A stretch of DNA of 64,000 nt, taken from contig NZ_JAJSLW010000008.1 of assembly GCF_021729145.1 (NCBI RefSeq), positions 62,001 through 126,000 on the forward strand, in the 5' to 3' direction. Of this stretch, positions 29,642 to 38,782 are shown piece by piece. Each line of letters begins with the position of its first letter. Position 1 is the stretch's first letter. The notes beneath the pieces are model-generated. The model saw nothing but the letters and a program-made list of their open reading frames with translations, was not told the DNA's origin and did not search any database. This DNA comes from Membranihabitans maritimus (GTDB lineage Bacteria > Bacteroidota > Bacteroidia > Chitinophagales > Saprospiraceae). A program made the position numbers and the translations under genes.

Positions 29642-30196
29642 ATGAAATTAAAGAAGCCCATTTTAGGAGTTGATATGGATGATGTATTGGCTGACTCTTA
29701 CCAGCAATCTTTAGATTGGTATGAGCGTGATTTTGGTATCAAATACACTAAAGAAGAATTAGAGGGTCAATATCTGGGAGATGTCATAGCAGAAGACCAA
29801 ATTGACATAATTAATTCGTATTTTTTTACTGAGGGCTTTTTTCGAACGATTAAGCCTATAGACGGAGCAATTGAAGGAATGAGGTTGTTGCAAGAAGAAT
29901 ACGATGTTTTTATTGTGACTGCAGCTCAACAATTCCCGCAATGTCTCACGGAGAAAAATGAATGGCTGGATGAGTATATGCCTTTTATAGATTGGCAGCA
30001 TAGAATTTTTTGTGGGCACAAATATTTTTTAGATGCTAAATATCTTATTGACGATCACGCTTACAATTTTGAATATTTTAAAGGAAGTCCCATTTTATTC
30101 TCCGCTCCACATAACGCTGGTGAAACCAGGTTTTTCAGGGTGAATAATTGGGAGGAGACTCTTACATACTTAAATGTCACTTCAAAAATAATTTAA
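29642..30196 (+). CDS. 5'(3')-deoxyribonucleotidase-like HAD phosphatase
   Basis: A 184-residue HAD-superfamily protein. The nucleophile motif is DMDDVLADS (Asp11 and Asp13), motif II-like threonine is in VFIVTAA, and the C-terminal acidic motif is YLIDDHAYNF. Length and motif spacing match the NT5C family, which dephosphorylates deoxyribonucleoside monophosphates. Cytosolic. No neighbouring nucleotide gene gives further context. The start is the first ATG. Confidence 0.87.
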   Translation: MKLKKPILGVDMDDVLADSYQQSLDWYERDFGIKYTKEELEGQYLGDVIAEDQIDIINSYFFTEGFFRTIKPIDGAIEGMRLLQEEYDVFIVTAAQQFPQCLTEKNEWLDEYMPFIDWQHRIFCGHKYFLDAKYLIDDHAYNFEYFKGSPILFSAPHNAGETRFFRVNNWEETLTYLNVTSKII

Positions 30197-30319
30197 GGCT
30201 TAGTTAAATCCAATGAATTAAACATAAATTATTATTTTTCTGTTTATCATTACTTATTGTGTATTCGTATAATATGCAATTACATCCTTGATTTTGTTAT
30301 AGCTGTTTTCTAATTTTAG

Positions 30320-30327
30320 TACCTTTG
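30320..30327 (+). promoter_or_regulatory. Candidate -7 element for the coiled-coil membrane protein gene
   Basis: TACCTTTG matches TAnnTTTG. A TTTG lies at 30293-30296, 23 bases upstream, somewhat longer than the ideal spacing. The gene starts 47 bp downstream. Confidence 0.45.
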
Positions 30328-30374
30328 TTAAGTACAAATAATCTATGGGTAATTGGATTTAAATAAAGTATTCA

Positions 30375-31400
30375 ATGTCATCAAGTAAAGTAGGTAAATC
30401 ATTTTGGCAACGACCTGAAGGTGTAACCGGGGGATTGATCCTCGGTGGTATTATTGTGGGAGTTGCATTTTTAGTTGCTTCACTTTGGCCTTTCTTGATT
30501 GGAGCTTTTCAGAGCGGTTTGGGGTTGGCAGTGGCCCTTATGGTGTTGGGGGTTGTTTTATATTTATTTCTTGATCCCAAAATGAGAAATCTAATCTGGT
30601 ATTTTTACAAAAACACCATGAGATGGATTACCGGACTTTTTGTTAAAATTGATCCTATCTCTATTTTGAAGTCCTATATATCTGATCTTCAAGAAAATGT
30701 AAAAAAGATGCACCGTCAAATTGCCCAATTGCGTGGGCAAATGCATCAACTAAAAGAAATGATTTACAATAATCAAAAACAGATTAAAGCGAATTTAGTA
30801 CAGGCTAGTGAAGCAAAAGCAAGAAAGAAACGCAATGTTATGATTCTTAAGTCTAGAAAGGCGGGGAGGTTGAAAGAGTCAAATGTGCGACTTGAAGAAT
30901 TGTATAACCGGATGGAAATACTATATCGGGTATTAAGAAAAATGTATGAAAATTCAGAAATCCTTCTCGAAGATGTAAAAGATCAGGTTTTTTTAAAGGA
31001 TCAGGAACGTAAAGCAATCATTGCTGGTCAAAATGCTATGCGGTCAGCTATGGATATCATCAAAGGTGATGAGGATAAAAAGGAACTATTTGACAAAGCA
31101 CTGGAGGCTGTGGCAGATGATGTGAGTCAAAAAGTAGGTGAAATGGAAGAATTTATGGAAATGTCTGAGGATTTTATGAATTCCATTGATCTACAAAATG
31201 GTGTATTTGAAGAGAAAGGTCTGGAGTTACTGGAGAAGTGGGAAAAGGAATCAGAATCACTTTTGCTCGGACCAGAAAAAGAAGGTTTGTTGCTGGAAGC
31301 AAATGATAATGATGATATTCTGGACCTGAATCAACCTGTTAAAAAACCTATCAAGGAACCCCAAAATCGTGACAATCAGTACGATTCTTTTTTTGATTAA
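30375..31400 (+). CDS. Two-helix membrane protein with long coiled coil (PspA-like helix pattern)
   Basis: A 341-residue protein of no family I can name. Two hydrophobic segments (about 17-40 and 44-66) are followed by KIDPISILKSYISDLQENV and about 200 residues of charged heptad-rich helix, then an acidic disordered tail ending NQYDSFFD. The DP..L..YI.DL.ENV...... pattern and the long helices resemble PspA/ESCRT-III-like membrane-remodelling proteins, but with added membrane anchors. It is followed after 18 bp by the DUF2911-TPR gene on the same strand, so they form an operon. The function is unknown; an envelope-maintenance role is a guess. Confidence 0.6.
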   Translation: MSSSKVGKSFWQRPEGVTGGLILGGIIVGVAFLVASLWPFLIGAFQSGLGLAVALMVLGVVLYLFLDPKMRNLIWYFYKNTMRWITGLFVKIDPISILKSYISDLQENVKKMHRQIAQLRGQMHQLKEMIYNNQKQIKANLVQASEAKARKKRNVMILKSRKAGRLKESNVRLEELYNRMEILYRVLRKMYENSEILLEDVKDQVFLKDQERKAIIAGQNAMRSAMDIIKGDEDKKELFDKALEAVADDVSQKVGEMEEFMEMSEDFMNSIDLQNGVFEEKGLELLEKWEKESESLLLGPEKEGLLLEANDNDDILDLNQPVKKPIKEPQNRDNQYDSFFD

Positions 31401-31418
31401 AATATATAAATTACGATT

Positions 31419-32261
31419 ATGAAAAAATTATTATGTGTACTTGTTTTCTTTGCATTTGTATTTACTGGCATTAACGCGCAAATTCAAACTCCTGCACCTA
31501 GTCCTATGTCTAAGGTTTCCCAAAATGTAGGATTGACAGAAATTGAAATTGAATATTCCAGACCCGGAGTAAAAGGTCGCACCATTTTTGGTGAATTGGT
31601 TCCATACAATACATTTTGGCGGACGGGTGCAAATGCAACTACAAAGATTACATTTTCAGATGATGTGATGATTGCCGGAAAGGACTTAAAGGCTGGTACT
31701 TATTCATTATTTACTTACCCAGGGATGGATGAATGGACTGTGATTTTTAGTAATAGTATGCAATTACCCGGCGGTGATGGATATGACAAGAGTAATGATG
31801 CAGTACGTGTAATGATACAGCCGGAACCATTGGAGAAAACGGTAGAAACTTTTACTATTAATGTAGCAAATGTACGTAATAATACTGCAACAATAGATTT
31901 GTCCTGGGAAAATACACGTGTCAGTATTCCAGTGTCTCTCAATACAGATGAGAAAGTATTTGCTAGTATAGAACAAGTTATGAGTGGCCCGTCAGCAGGG
32001 GATTACCACGCAGCTGCCAGTTATTACCTGGAGGCTGGGAAAGAGCTGGAAAAAGCTCATAAATGGATTACTAAAGCAGTGGAAATGGGCAACGGAAGTC
32101 AATTTTGGGTGATTCATGCGAAAGCAAAAATAGAGGCTGAACTTGGTAAAAAGGATGAGGCAATAAAAACGGCAAATCAATCAATAAAAGCAGCTAAGGC
32201 TGCTGGTAATGATCACTATGTCATGTTAAATGAGAAATTGATTGAAAGTCTTGAAATGTAG
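31419..32261 (+). CDS. DUF2911 protein with C-terminal helical-repeat (TPR-like) domain
   Basis: A 280-residue exported protein with a signal peptide ending near INAQ. The DUF2911 core (IEIEYSRPGVKGRTIFG, LVPYNTFWRTGANATT, LKAGTYSLFTYPG) is followed from about residue 190 by alpha helices with TPR-like features (YHAAASYYLEAGKELEKAHKW, ...GKKDEAIKTANQSI). It is a longer paralogue of the protein at 4472-4996. It lies in an operon with the membrane coiled-coil gene upstream. The role is unknown; the repeats suggest protein binding in the periplasm. Confidence 0.85.
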   Translation: MKKLLCVLVFFAFVFTGINAQIQTPAPSPMSKVSQNVGLTEIEIEYSRPGVKGRTIFGELVPYNTFWRTGANATTKITFSDDVMIAGKDLKAGTYSLFTYPGMDEWTVIFSNSMQLPGGDGYDKSNDAVRVMIQPEPLEKTVETFTINVANVRNNTATIDLSWENTRVSIPVSLNTDEKVFASIEQVMSGPSAGDYHAAASYYLEAGKELEKAHKWITKAVEMGNGSQFWVIHAKAKIEAELGKKDEAIKTANQSIKAAKAAGNDHYVMLNEKLIESLEM

Positions 32262-32289
32262 AGATAAGAATTTGAAAAGAAACTTTTTT

Positions 32290-32323
32290 ATAAAAGGGCA
32301 ATTCGAAAGGATTGCCCTTTTAT
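32290..32323. terminator. Bidirectional terminator that contains the mscL stop codon
   Basis: Perfect 13-bp stem ATAAAAGGGCAAT (32290-32302) with ATTGCCCTTTTAT (32311-32323), loop of eight bases, followed by TTTTG. The stop codon of mscL (32320-32322 on the minus strand) lies inside the right arm. Confidence 0.88.
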
Positions 32324-32748
32324 TTTTGTCCCTGACTTTTAAGTAGGTTCCGTATTTCTGTAAGTAATTCAATGTCTTTTGGTGTTGGAGTGGAGGGATC
32401 TTCTGTGTCTTCAGCTTTTTGCTTCAGAATATTAATTGCTCTTATAAGAAGAAAAATTGTCATAGCAATAATGAAAAAATCAATTCCCGATTGGATAAAT
32501 TGGCCGTATTCTATAATTATAGGTTGTTTAATTACTTCTCCATTACTATTTTCAACTGCTTCCTGAATTGTCCAACTCATATCAGTAAAATCTACACCGC
32601 CAGTTAAATACCCAAGAGGAGGGGTAAGAACAAATTTGACGAGGCTATCAACAATTTTACTAAAAGCCGCACCTATGATTATTCCGATGGCCATATCAAT
32701 CATACTTCCTTTTACGGCAAATTCTTTAAACTCACTCCAAAACTTCAT
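32320..32748 (-). CDS. mscL: Large-conductance mechanosensitive channel
   Basis: A 142-residue inner membrane channel that opens under membrane tension to release solutes after hypo-osmotic shock. The N-terminal amphipathic helix and first membrane helix (EFAVKGSMIDMAIGIIIGAAFSKIV), the LTPPLGYLTGG loop, the second helix (FIIAMTIFLLIRAIN) and the basic C-terminal helix are all in place. Length is normal for the family. The stop codon is embedded in a terminator stem. Divergent from the nicotinamidase gene. Confidence 0.95.
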   Translation of the reverse strand: MKFWSEFKEFAVKGSMIDMAIGIIIGAAFSKIVDSLVKFVLTPPLGYLTGGVDFTDMSWTIQEAVENSNGEVIKQPIIIEYGQFIQSGIDFFIIAMTIFLLIRAINILKQKAEDTEDPSTPTPKDIELLTEIRNLLKSQGQK

Positions 32749-32889
32749 ATAGCAGGTATTAATTCAAAAAAAAAATTGACAGAAAAAATATAGTAATAAT
32801 TTGCTTTACTATGGAATTTTTGTAAACATGATTTTTTTATTTCAAAGGCTATAAATATATTGAGATTGAGCGGTAAAATCAGCGTAGAT

Positions 32890-33501
32890 ATGGGAAATAC
32901 ATCAGAAGCTTTAGTAATTATTGACATGCAAAATGATTTTCTTCCGGGTGGATCTTTAGGTGTTCCCGGGGGTGATGATATAATTCCTTATATTAATGAC
33001 TTGCAGTCTGAATTTGATTGGATTATAGCTTCTCAGGATTGGCATCCGCATGATCATTTGAGTTTTGCATCACAGCACACAGGTAAAAACCCATTTGAAG
33101 AAGTTGAATGGGATGGACTATTGCAAAAATTGTGGCCAGATCATTGTATTCAGGGTAGTTTTGGAGCTGAATTTTCTTCTGCTTTAAAAACGGGAAGTAT
33201 TCGCGCCATCTTTCGTAAAGGAATGAATAGAAGAATAGATAGTTATAGTTGCTTTTATGATAATGGTCATTTAGAGACCACGGGAATGAGCCATTACCTT
33301 AGAGGGTTAGGCATAGAGAAATTGTATTTTACAGGGTTAGCCGCTGATTTTTGTGTATATTTTTCAGCCATGGATGCAATAAAAGAAGGTTTTCAAACTT
33401 ATTTTATTGAAAACGGTACAAGGTATATTTCTGAAGAGGGGTACTTGAAGGCCAAAAAACAAATGATAGAAAGGGGTATTAAAATTATTTCAGATTTTTA
33501 A
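32890..33501 (+). CDS. pncA: Nicotinamidase (isochorismatase-like amidohydrolase)
   Basis: The chosen ATG gives 203 residues; a TTG 30 bases upstream would add an unlikely leader. The catalytic triad is visible: Asp in VIIDMQNDFLPGGSL, Lys in FRKGMNRRIDSYS, and Cys in GLAADFCV. The metal ligands are in SQDWHPHDHLSFA. The enzyme converts nicotinamide to nicotinate in NAD salvage. It is cytosolic and probably monocistronic. Confidence 0.94.
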   Translation: MGNTSEALVIIDMQNDFLPGGSLGVPGGDDIIPYINDLQSEFDWIIASQDWHPHDHLSFASQHTGKNPFEEVEWDGLLQKLWPDHCIQGSFGAEFSSALKTGSIRAIFRKGMNRRIDSYSCFYDNGHLETTGMSHYLRGLGIEKLYFTGLAADFCVYFSAMDAIKEGFQTYFIENGTRYISEEGYLKAKKQMIERGIKIISDF

Positions 33502-33629
33502 CCATTATGCATTTCAATACGAACCAACCTATTTTATACCTTCTATGTAAGAATCTTATATAGATTTTCATTCTATATTTTAAGCAAATAATATCGCTCT
33601 TTTATTCCAGATCATATATAGATATACGG

Positions 33630-34205
33630 TCACAATTTTATCTCAACACCCAGTACTTTTAAAAATTCAGCAATCCACTTTTGGTGTCCGGGCCAGGCAG
33701 GAGAGGTCACCAAATTGCCATCAACCACAGCTTCAGTAGGAGCCACCTCTACATATTCACCTCCAGCTAATTTTACTTCGGGGCTTACGGCTGGATACGA
33801 TGTGAGCTTTTTACCTTTAATGACTTCAGCTGCAGCCAGAATTTGTATGCCGTGGCAAATAGCTGCAATGGGTTTGTCTTTGGCAGAGAAGGCTTTGACT
33901 ATTTCTAATACTCTGTCATTTAATCTGAGGTATTCAGGAGCTCTTCCTCCCACGATAACGAGCCCTTCATAATTACTTTCAATTACATCGGAAAATGAAT
34001 AGGTCAATTGAAAATTATGTCCCGGCTTTTCGGAATAGGTCTGATCGCCTTCAAAATCGTGGATGGCTGTTTTAATGGTTTGTCCTTTCTTTTTCTCAGG
34101 GCAGACGGCATGTACCTCATATCCTACCATTTCAAGCATTTGAAAAGGAACCATTGTTTCGTAATCTTCCGCGTAATCACCAGTAAGTAATAATATCTTC
34201 TTCAT
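33630..34205 (-). CDS. DJ-1/PfpI family protein
   Basis: A 191-residue class I glutamine-amidotransferase-like protein. The nucleophile elbow is AICHGIQIL, with the reactive Cys followed by His. [18 protein letters not shown] precedes it, and the domain ends in [15 protein letters not shown]. The family includes glyoxalase-III-like chaperones and intracellular protease PfpI. The GGRAPEYLR motif is typical of the PfpI/YhbO-like subgroup linked to stress protection. Monocistronic. Confidence 0.9.
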   Translation of the reverse strand: MKKILLLTGDYAEDYETMVPFQMLEMVGYEVHAVCPEKKKGQTIKTAIHDFEGDQTYSEKPGHNFQLTYSFSDVIESNYEGLVIVGGRAPEYLRLNDRVLEIVKAFSAKDKPIAAICHGIQILAAAEVIKGKKLTSYPAVSPEVKLAGGEYVEVAPTEAVVDGNLVTSPAWPGHQKWIAEFLKVLGVEIKL

Positions 34206-34304
34206 TGTACATAAATTTATTGTGATTAATATACAAATTATAGAAGGTATACAGATAAATGCTTAGTTAAATTATTATTGAAAGAATATTATATTTTTCA
34301 TAAA

Positions 34305-34337
34305 ATAAAGAGACCCGGTATTCTTTAATACCGGGTC
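34305..34337 (-). terminator. Intrinsic terminator of the glnB-amt unit
   Basis: Perfect 11-bp stem GACCCGGTATT (34312-34322) with AATACCGGGTC (34327-34337) and a four-base loop. Read on the minus strand it is followed by CTCTTTATTTT, so it terminates amt. Confidence 0.85.
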
Positions 34338-34380
34338 GTCTTCTAGAATATATAAAATACAATAATGGAATAGGTCAAGT

Positions 34381-35622
34381 TTATTTTACCGCCAGGTTTT
34401 CAGGTTTTGGCGATAAATCGTGATATGCAGGCATTTCGTGTTCTGCTGTATCCAAACCAATAGTTTCATCTTCGGTACTTACACGGATACCTATAGTTGC
34501 TTTTACAATATAAATAACTATAAACATGAATATAAATGTAGTGGCACCAATAGCTACAATCCCTACAAATTGGTACCATAGCTGATTAATACTGGCCAAC
34601 GACCCAAATATACCAACGGCTAAAGTTCCCCAAATACCGCACACAAGGTGTACAGATGTGGCACCTACAGGATCATCTAATTTCATTCTATCGAAAAATA
34701 CTACGGAAAATGGAATGATTATACCGGCTATCAATCCTATGATAATGGCTTCGAATGGAGACATTAAGTCTGCTCCTGCAGTAATTCCAACTAATCCTCC
34801 TAAAATTCCATTGAGAACCATTGTAAGGTCATGAGACTTAAATAGTGCGTAGGATGTAAAGAAAGATCCTAGAGCACCAGCCGCCGCTGCTAATGAAGTA
34901 GTAACAAATACAAGAGAGACTAAATCAGGGTCAGCAGACAGTACGGAACCTCCGTTGAAACCAAACCAACCAAACCAAAGGAGGAATACACCTACTGCCG
35001 CCAATGGTAAATTGTGCCCGGGTATTGGATTGATACCATTCTTGGAATATTTTCCCAATCTTGGACCTAATAGAATAATTGCAGCTAATGCGCCCCAACC
35101 TCCTACAGAGTGAACAAGAGTCGAACCTGCAAAATCATAAAATCCCAGGGAGTCTAACCATCCTCCGCCCCATTTCCACATACCGGTAATAGGGTAAGAA
35201 ATTGAAACAAAAATTAAACTAATTATTAAGAAACTCTCCAACTTCATTCTCTCAGCTACTGCACCAGATACAATGGTACAACAAGTAGCAGCAAACATCC
35301 CCTGGAAGATAAAATCTGTCCAATAGGTATAACTTCCGTCGGCGTAAGCTATAGACTCACCTTCTGGGAGAGCCAGGCCTATTTGTGCAAACCCAATGAT
35401 GCCATTCCAGGATTCACCCGGATACATCAAGCTAAAACCTATTACGTAATAACTGATAAGACCTATGCTAATTATCATTACGTTTTTGAATAATATATTG
35501 ACGGCATTTTTGCGTTGCACCAGCCCTGCTTCCAATGTGGCAAATCCAAGGTGCATTACAAAAACTAGTACTGTGGCTACAAGGAGCCATAAATTGTTCG
35601 TGGTAAATAAATTTGTATCCAT
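34381..35622 (-). CDS. amt: Ammonium transporter
   Basis: A 413-residue membrane protein of the Amt/MEP/Rh family with about 11 helices. The family motif DFAGSTLVHSVGGWGALAA carries one pore histidine, and FGFNGGSVL and the C-terminal GATSVHLVCGIWGTLAVGIFGS carry the second. It conducts ammonium across the inner membrane. There is no N-terminal signal-peptide-like extension. It lies 25 bp behind a PII-protein gene, the classical regulatory pairing in which the trimeric PII protein plugs the channel when nitrogen is plentiful. Confidence 0.96.
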   Translation of the reverse strand: MDTNLFTTNNLWLLVATVLVFVMHLGFATLEAGLVQRKNAVNILFKNVMIISIGLISYYVIGFSLMYPGESWNGIIGFAQIGLALPEGESIAYADGSYTYWTDFIFQGMFAATCCTIVSGAVAERMKLESFLIISLIFVSISYPITGMWKWGGGWLDSLGFYDFAGSTLVHSVGGWGALAAIILLGPRLGKYSKNGINPIPGHNLPLAAVGVFLLWFGWFGFNGGSVLSADPDLVSLVFVTTSLAAAAGALGSFFTSYALFKSHDLTMVLNGILGGLVGITAGADLMSPFEAIIIGLIAGIIIPFSVVFFDRMKLDDPVGATSVHLVCGIWGTLAVGIFGSLASINQLWYQFVGIVAIGATTFIFMFIVIYIVKATIGIRVSTEDETIGLDTAEHEMPAYHDLSPKPENLAVK

Positions 35623-35647
35623 TTTTTATTGATTAATTTGTGGGTTT

Positions 35648-35986
35648 TTAAATAGCCTTTGCGTTTTCCTCGGCATTTCTAATTCTATATATTTTTTCTA
35701 TCGGCAGAACTGTTATCTTTCCATCACCTATCTCTCCAGTAGCCCCGGAATCTAAAATTGTTTTTACAATATCATCACACTTTTCCTCCGTAGTGTATAT
35801 ATCCATTTGTATCCTTTCGATATATTCCGTGCCATAGGAAGATCCGCGGTAAACCATTTTTTCCCCTTTCTGCAAACCATATCCTTTTACATCCTGGGTT
35901 GTAAAGAATTTGACATTAATTTTCGCCAAAGCATCCTTTACGGTTTCAAACTTGCTTTTGCGAATGATGGCTTCGATTTTTTTCAT
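35648..35986 (-). CDS. glnB: Nitrogen regulatory protein PII (GlnB/GlnK family)
   Basis: A 112-residue PII protein. MKKIEAIIRKSKFETVKDAL at the start, the T-loop region GYGLQKGEKMVYRGSSYGTEY and the C-terminal signature GEIGDGKITVLPIEKIYRIRN are present. A tyrosine at the position of E. coli Tyr51 (YRGxxY) is conserved, so uridylylation is possible in principle. Its place directly upstream of amt suggests the GlnK role of gating ammonium uptake by 2-oxoglutarate and ATP/ADP status. I find no sigma-54 promoter upstream. Confidence 0.94.
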   Translation of the reverse strand: MKKIEAIIRKSKFETVKDALAKINVKFFTTQDVKGYGLQKGEKMVYRGSSYGTEYIERIQMDIYTTEEKCDDIVKTILDSGATGEIGDGKITVLPIEKIYRIRNAEENAKAI

Positions 35987-36666
35987 TGGTGTACTTTTTT
36001 AATTGAGTCGTGATTATATTAAAAGTTGGTATAAATGAATTTTTAACACTATACCTTTTTGATTACGGAAGCTAAATTACATTTGAAGCTTTGTCGAAAA
36101 AATTGCTAAAATTTTGATATTGTGTATTTGAAAATGGATGTTTTGGTTTGTAATATACTGGTATATAGTGTATTGAGTAAGCTGTCTTTGTTCCTTCTAG
36201 TCTTATATAAATTGACATTAAATCCAAAATAGTCCTGAATTAGTCCAAAGAGCGATGATAAATAAAGGAACTAAGAATATAGACTATGGATTCCTTACAG
36301 GTAGTCAGTAAAATGCTATGGTATAATCATTCGAAATGACCTTCGATGAGAAGGTTTATCTTCAATACGCTATCCTTTCTAAATAGGATGGTCTTTCCCT
36401 TTTAGGTGATGGATTTCCCAGGAGAGAACGGAAAATTAGTTTATCATAAATTCGACAGAGAAAATAAGAGACCTGACTGCGTGACGCCTATAGCTTTAGC
36501 AGTGGAGCAAGGAGCAAAATATAAATAATCCTGGGTGGAAAATTAGTGGATTCCTCAATTCTGGCATTGCTTTTTTCGCAAAAATAATGTATCAAACAAT
36601 TATTCGTCGAGCCCATGTTCGATTACTAAATTGATTAGTATTAACTACGAGGTAGAATAATGGTGT
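35987..36666. other. Intergenic stretch of about 680 bp without a gene
   Basis: It should contain the glnB-amt promoter at its left end. I find neither a clear TAnnTTTG element nor a sigma-54 site. The rest has no frame longer than about 60 codons with family resemblance, and no tRNA or strong hairpin. Confidence 0.5.
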
Positions 36667-37614
36667 TTATTTTCTTTTAATGGAAGTAATAACCCCTCCT
36701 GCTAGTGCCATAACAACAACTATTAATGATACCATGGCCGGAATTTCAAATATGTGCTCAATACATATTTTAATTCCAATAAAGATTAGAATAAAGACCA
36801 GACTATATCTAATATTATGAAACCGGTCAATAAAAGAGCTGAGTACCAAAAAAAGAGATCGTAGTCCTAAAATCGCAAAAATATTGGAACTAAAAACTAT
36901 AAATGGATCCTTCGTTATTCCGAAAATGGCAGGAATGCTATCAAAAGCAAATAGAATATCTGTAAATTCGATCATGATCACAGTTAGGAATAAAGGTGTT
37001 ACTACCCAAATTCCTCTTATTCTGGTAATGAAGTGCGGATTGTCAGGGTCTTTGATGACGGGAAGCACCTTCCTGAGGTATTTTATTATTTTGTTTTGAT
37101 TCAGATCCTGGTCTTTATCTCCTTTTCTCCACAAATTAATACCGGAGTACAAAAGAATCGCGCCGAATATATAGTTGAACCAGGGAAGTTTGGAAAGCAA
37201 ATAGCTGCCAAGGTAAATTAAAATAGCTCTAAATATTATTGCCCCGATAATGCCATAAATTAGAGCTTTGTGCTGATTGTAAAATGGAATTTTAAAATAC
37301 TTGAAAATGAGTATCATGACAAAAATGTTGTCAATACTTAGGGATAGTTCCAATAGAAATCCCGTTATATAATCGATCATCGCGATTTTTCCGGAAGTAT
37401 TTAAACCGACAGAATTACCAAGTCCAAACCAGTGATTGTTATACCCGAAATAAACAATTATGGAAAACGAAAGGCCAAGACTCATCCAGAAAGCAGTAGC
37501 AATAGTGGCCTTCTTTCTTGCTTTTTTTAATTCTATTACTGATTTATTTATTACAAACAAATCAAGAATAATAAATACCAGGATGAGAAGTGAGAAGTAA
37601 AGAAATATTGACAT
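36667..37614 (-). CDS. TerC-family integral membrane protein
   Basis: A 315-residue protein with about eight or nine hydrophobic helices. The TerC signatures are present: ELSLSIDNIFVMILIFKYFKIP with the acidic-Asp-Asn core, QHKALIYGIIGAIIFRAI, IEFTDILFAFDSIPAIFGIT and NIFAILGLRSLFL. TerC/Alx-type proteins are linked to tellurite resistance, and some export manganese. The surrounding genes do not decide. A hairpin ends only 8 bases before the start codon. Confidence 0.92.
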   Translation of the reverse strand: MSIFLYFSLLILVFIILDLFVINKSVIELKKARKKATIATAFWMSLGLSFSIIVYFGYNNHWFGLGNSVGLNTSGKIAMIDYITGFLLELSLSIDNIFVMILIFKYFKIPFYNQHKALIYGIIGAIIFRAILIYLGSYLLSKLPWFNYIFGAILLYSGINLWRKGDKDQDLNQNKIIKYLRKVLPVIKDPDNPHFITRIRGIWVVTPLFLTVIMIEFTDILFAFDSIPAIFGITKDPFIVFSSNIFAILGLRSLFLVLSSFIDRFHNIRYSLVFILIFIGIKICIEHIFEIPAMVSLIVVVMALAGGVITSIKRK

Positions 37615-37651
37615 AAAAAAAAGTTATACCCCTGTTATAAAGGTATAACTT
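37613..37651 (-). terminator. Terminator-like hairpin directly before terC
   Basis: A 10-bp stem AAGTTATACC (37621-37630) with GGTATAACTT (37642-37651). On the minus strand it is followed by a T-run that runs into the terC start codon. It ends the upstream T9SS gene transcript or acts as a leader element for terC. Confidence 0.65.
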
Positions 37652-37680
37652 TTTGATTTATAAAAACCCAATGAATTATC

Positions 37681-38610
37681 TTATTGAGCGATAATAAATT
37701 TTTTGATCGAAAGCAAGTTCTTCTCTTTATTGAAGATCTCTATCATATAGGCACCGCTATTAAGATTGGTAACATCTATTTCTGTTTGCTGGGAATAATC
37801 TAAAACACCTCTTTTGATTTCTTGCCCGGTCAGACTATAAACTTTAAAAGTAGATTTACCTAACTCATTAGGGTCTCCTGAAATGTATATTCTACTCGTC
37901 GCAGGGTTGGGGAATAATTTCAGTTCCAATGGTTCCGGCCTGGATTCATTGGATGAGCTGACCTCAAATGGACAATCTTCAAATCCTTCTACTTCATTGA
38001 AATGATATACAATTTCTTCATCAGTCATTTTACATAAAAGGGCTTCAGTAATACTGTCACAGTTTACTCCTGAATATTGAAGGAAAGGACTAGTCAAGCT
38101 GCCAACACCCTCAATCCATATTACAGTGCTATCTTCTATTGCGCTATTCTTAAGGTAGTAGACCTGGCTTTCCAATTCCATTGACTGACCACAAAAATGA
38201 AGTGTATTTGATACAGAATCCAATAGTAATTCAATATTAACACCCAGTCGAATGGTATCTCCTGCTGATTTACTGAAGTCATATACCAATTTTTCTCTTT
38301 CCAAAGCTGTTTCTGCATTAAGAGCATATACTTTTTGTTCTTCTATGTCTTCTCTGTATAGACCGTCAAGTTGATATTCAATAGAATCCGTTTCCCCAGC
38401 CAGGTCATAATATACTTTATGGTAAGTAATACCATCAACTATGGAATCTCCATCTGTATAAAAAGTAAGGGTCATTTTTCCATCCAAATCTGCAGCATCC
38501 AGGTATTGGTACCAACCCGTAGAAGATTCACCAAAAAAGGGTGTGTATTCCTGCGCAGTGGCATTTGAAATGAAAAATAAAGTAGATAAAAGTAAAAAAA
38601 TCTTGTTCAT
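37681..38610 (-). CDS. Exported protein with type IX secretion sorting domain
   Basis: The ATG at 38610 gives 309 residues beginning MNKIFLLLSTLFFISNATAQ, a clean signal peptide; the GTG 33 bases upstream is less likely. The middle part is a beta-rich region without a recognised family. The last 80 residues are a T9SS type A C-terminal domain: LKLFPNPATSRIYISG, then KVYSLTGQEIKRG and LNSGAYMIEI, ending KKFIIAQ. Such domains send cargo across the outer membrane by the gliding/type IX machinery. Its enzymatic role is unknown. Confidence 0.85.
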   Translation of the reverse strand: MNKIFLLLSTLFFISNATAQEYTPFFGESSTGWYQYLDAADLDGKMTLTFYTDGDSIVDGITYHKVYYDLAGETDSIEYQLDGLYREDIEEQKVYALNAETALEREKLVYDFSKSAGDTIRLGVNIELLLDSVSNTLHFCGQSMELESQVYYLKNSAIEDSTVIWIEGVGSLTSPFLQYSGVNCDSITEALLCKMTDEEIVYHFNEVEGFEDCPFEVSSSNESRPEPLELKLFPNPATSRIYISGDPNELGKSTFKVYSLTGQEIKRGVLDYSQQTEIDVTNLNSGAYMIEIFNKEKNLLSIKKFIIAQ

Positions 38611-38782
38611 GGTAACGTTTTTTGTTCTGAATTTTAAAACCACAAATGTCTTTTTTTATTGCCAAAAAAAAGAGCAATTTTTAAATATTTAACTAAATAT
38701 ATAGGTTTTTTTTGTAATATGAATTATTACAGCATTACACTGCTATTTTCCGGGTGAAAATGCTAAAATTTAAGCGAATGGG

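Noticed and set aside
35987-36060. Sigma-54 promoter for glnB-amt
   Set aside because: No TGGCAC-N5-TTGCA type element is present upstream.
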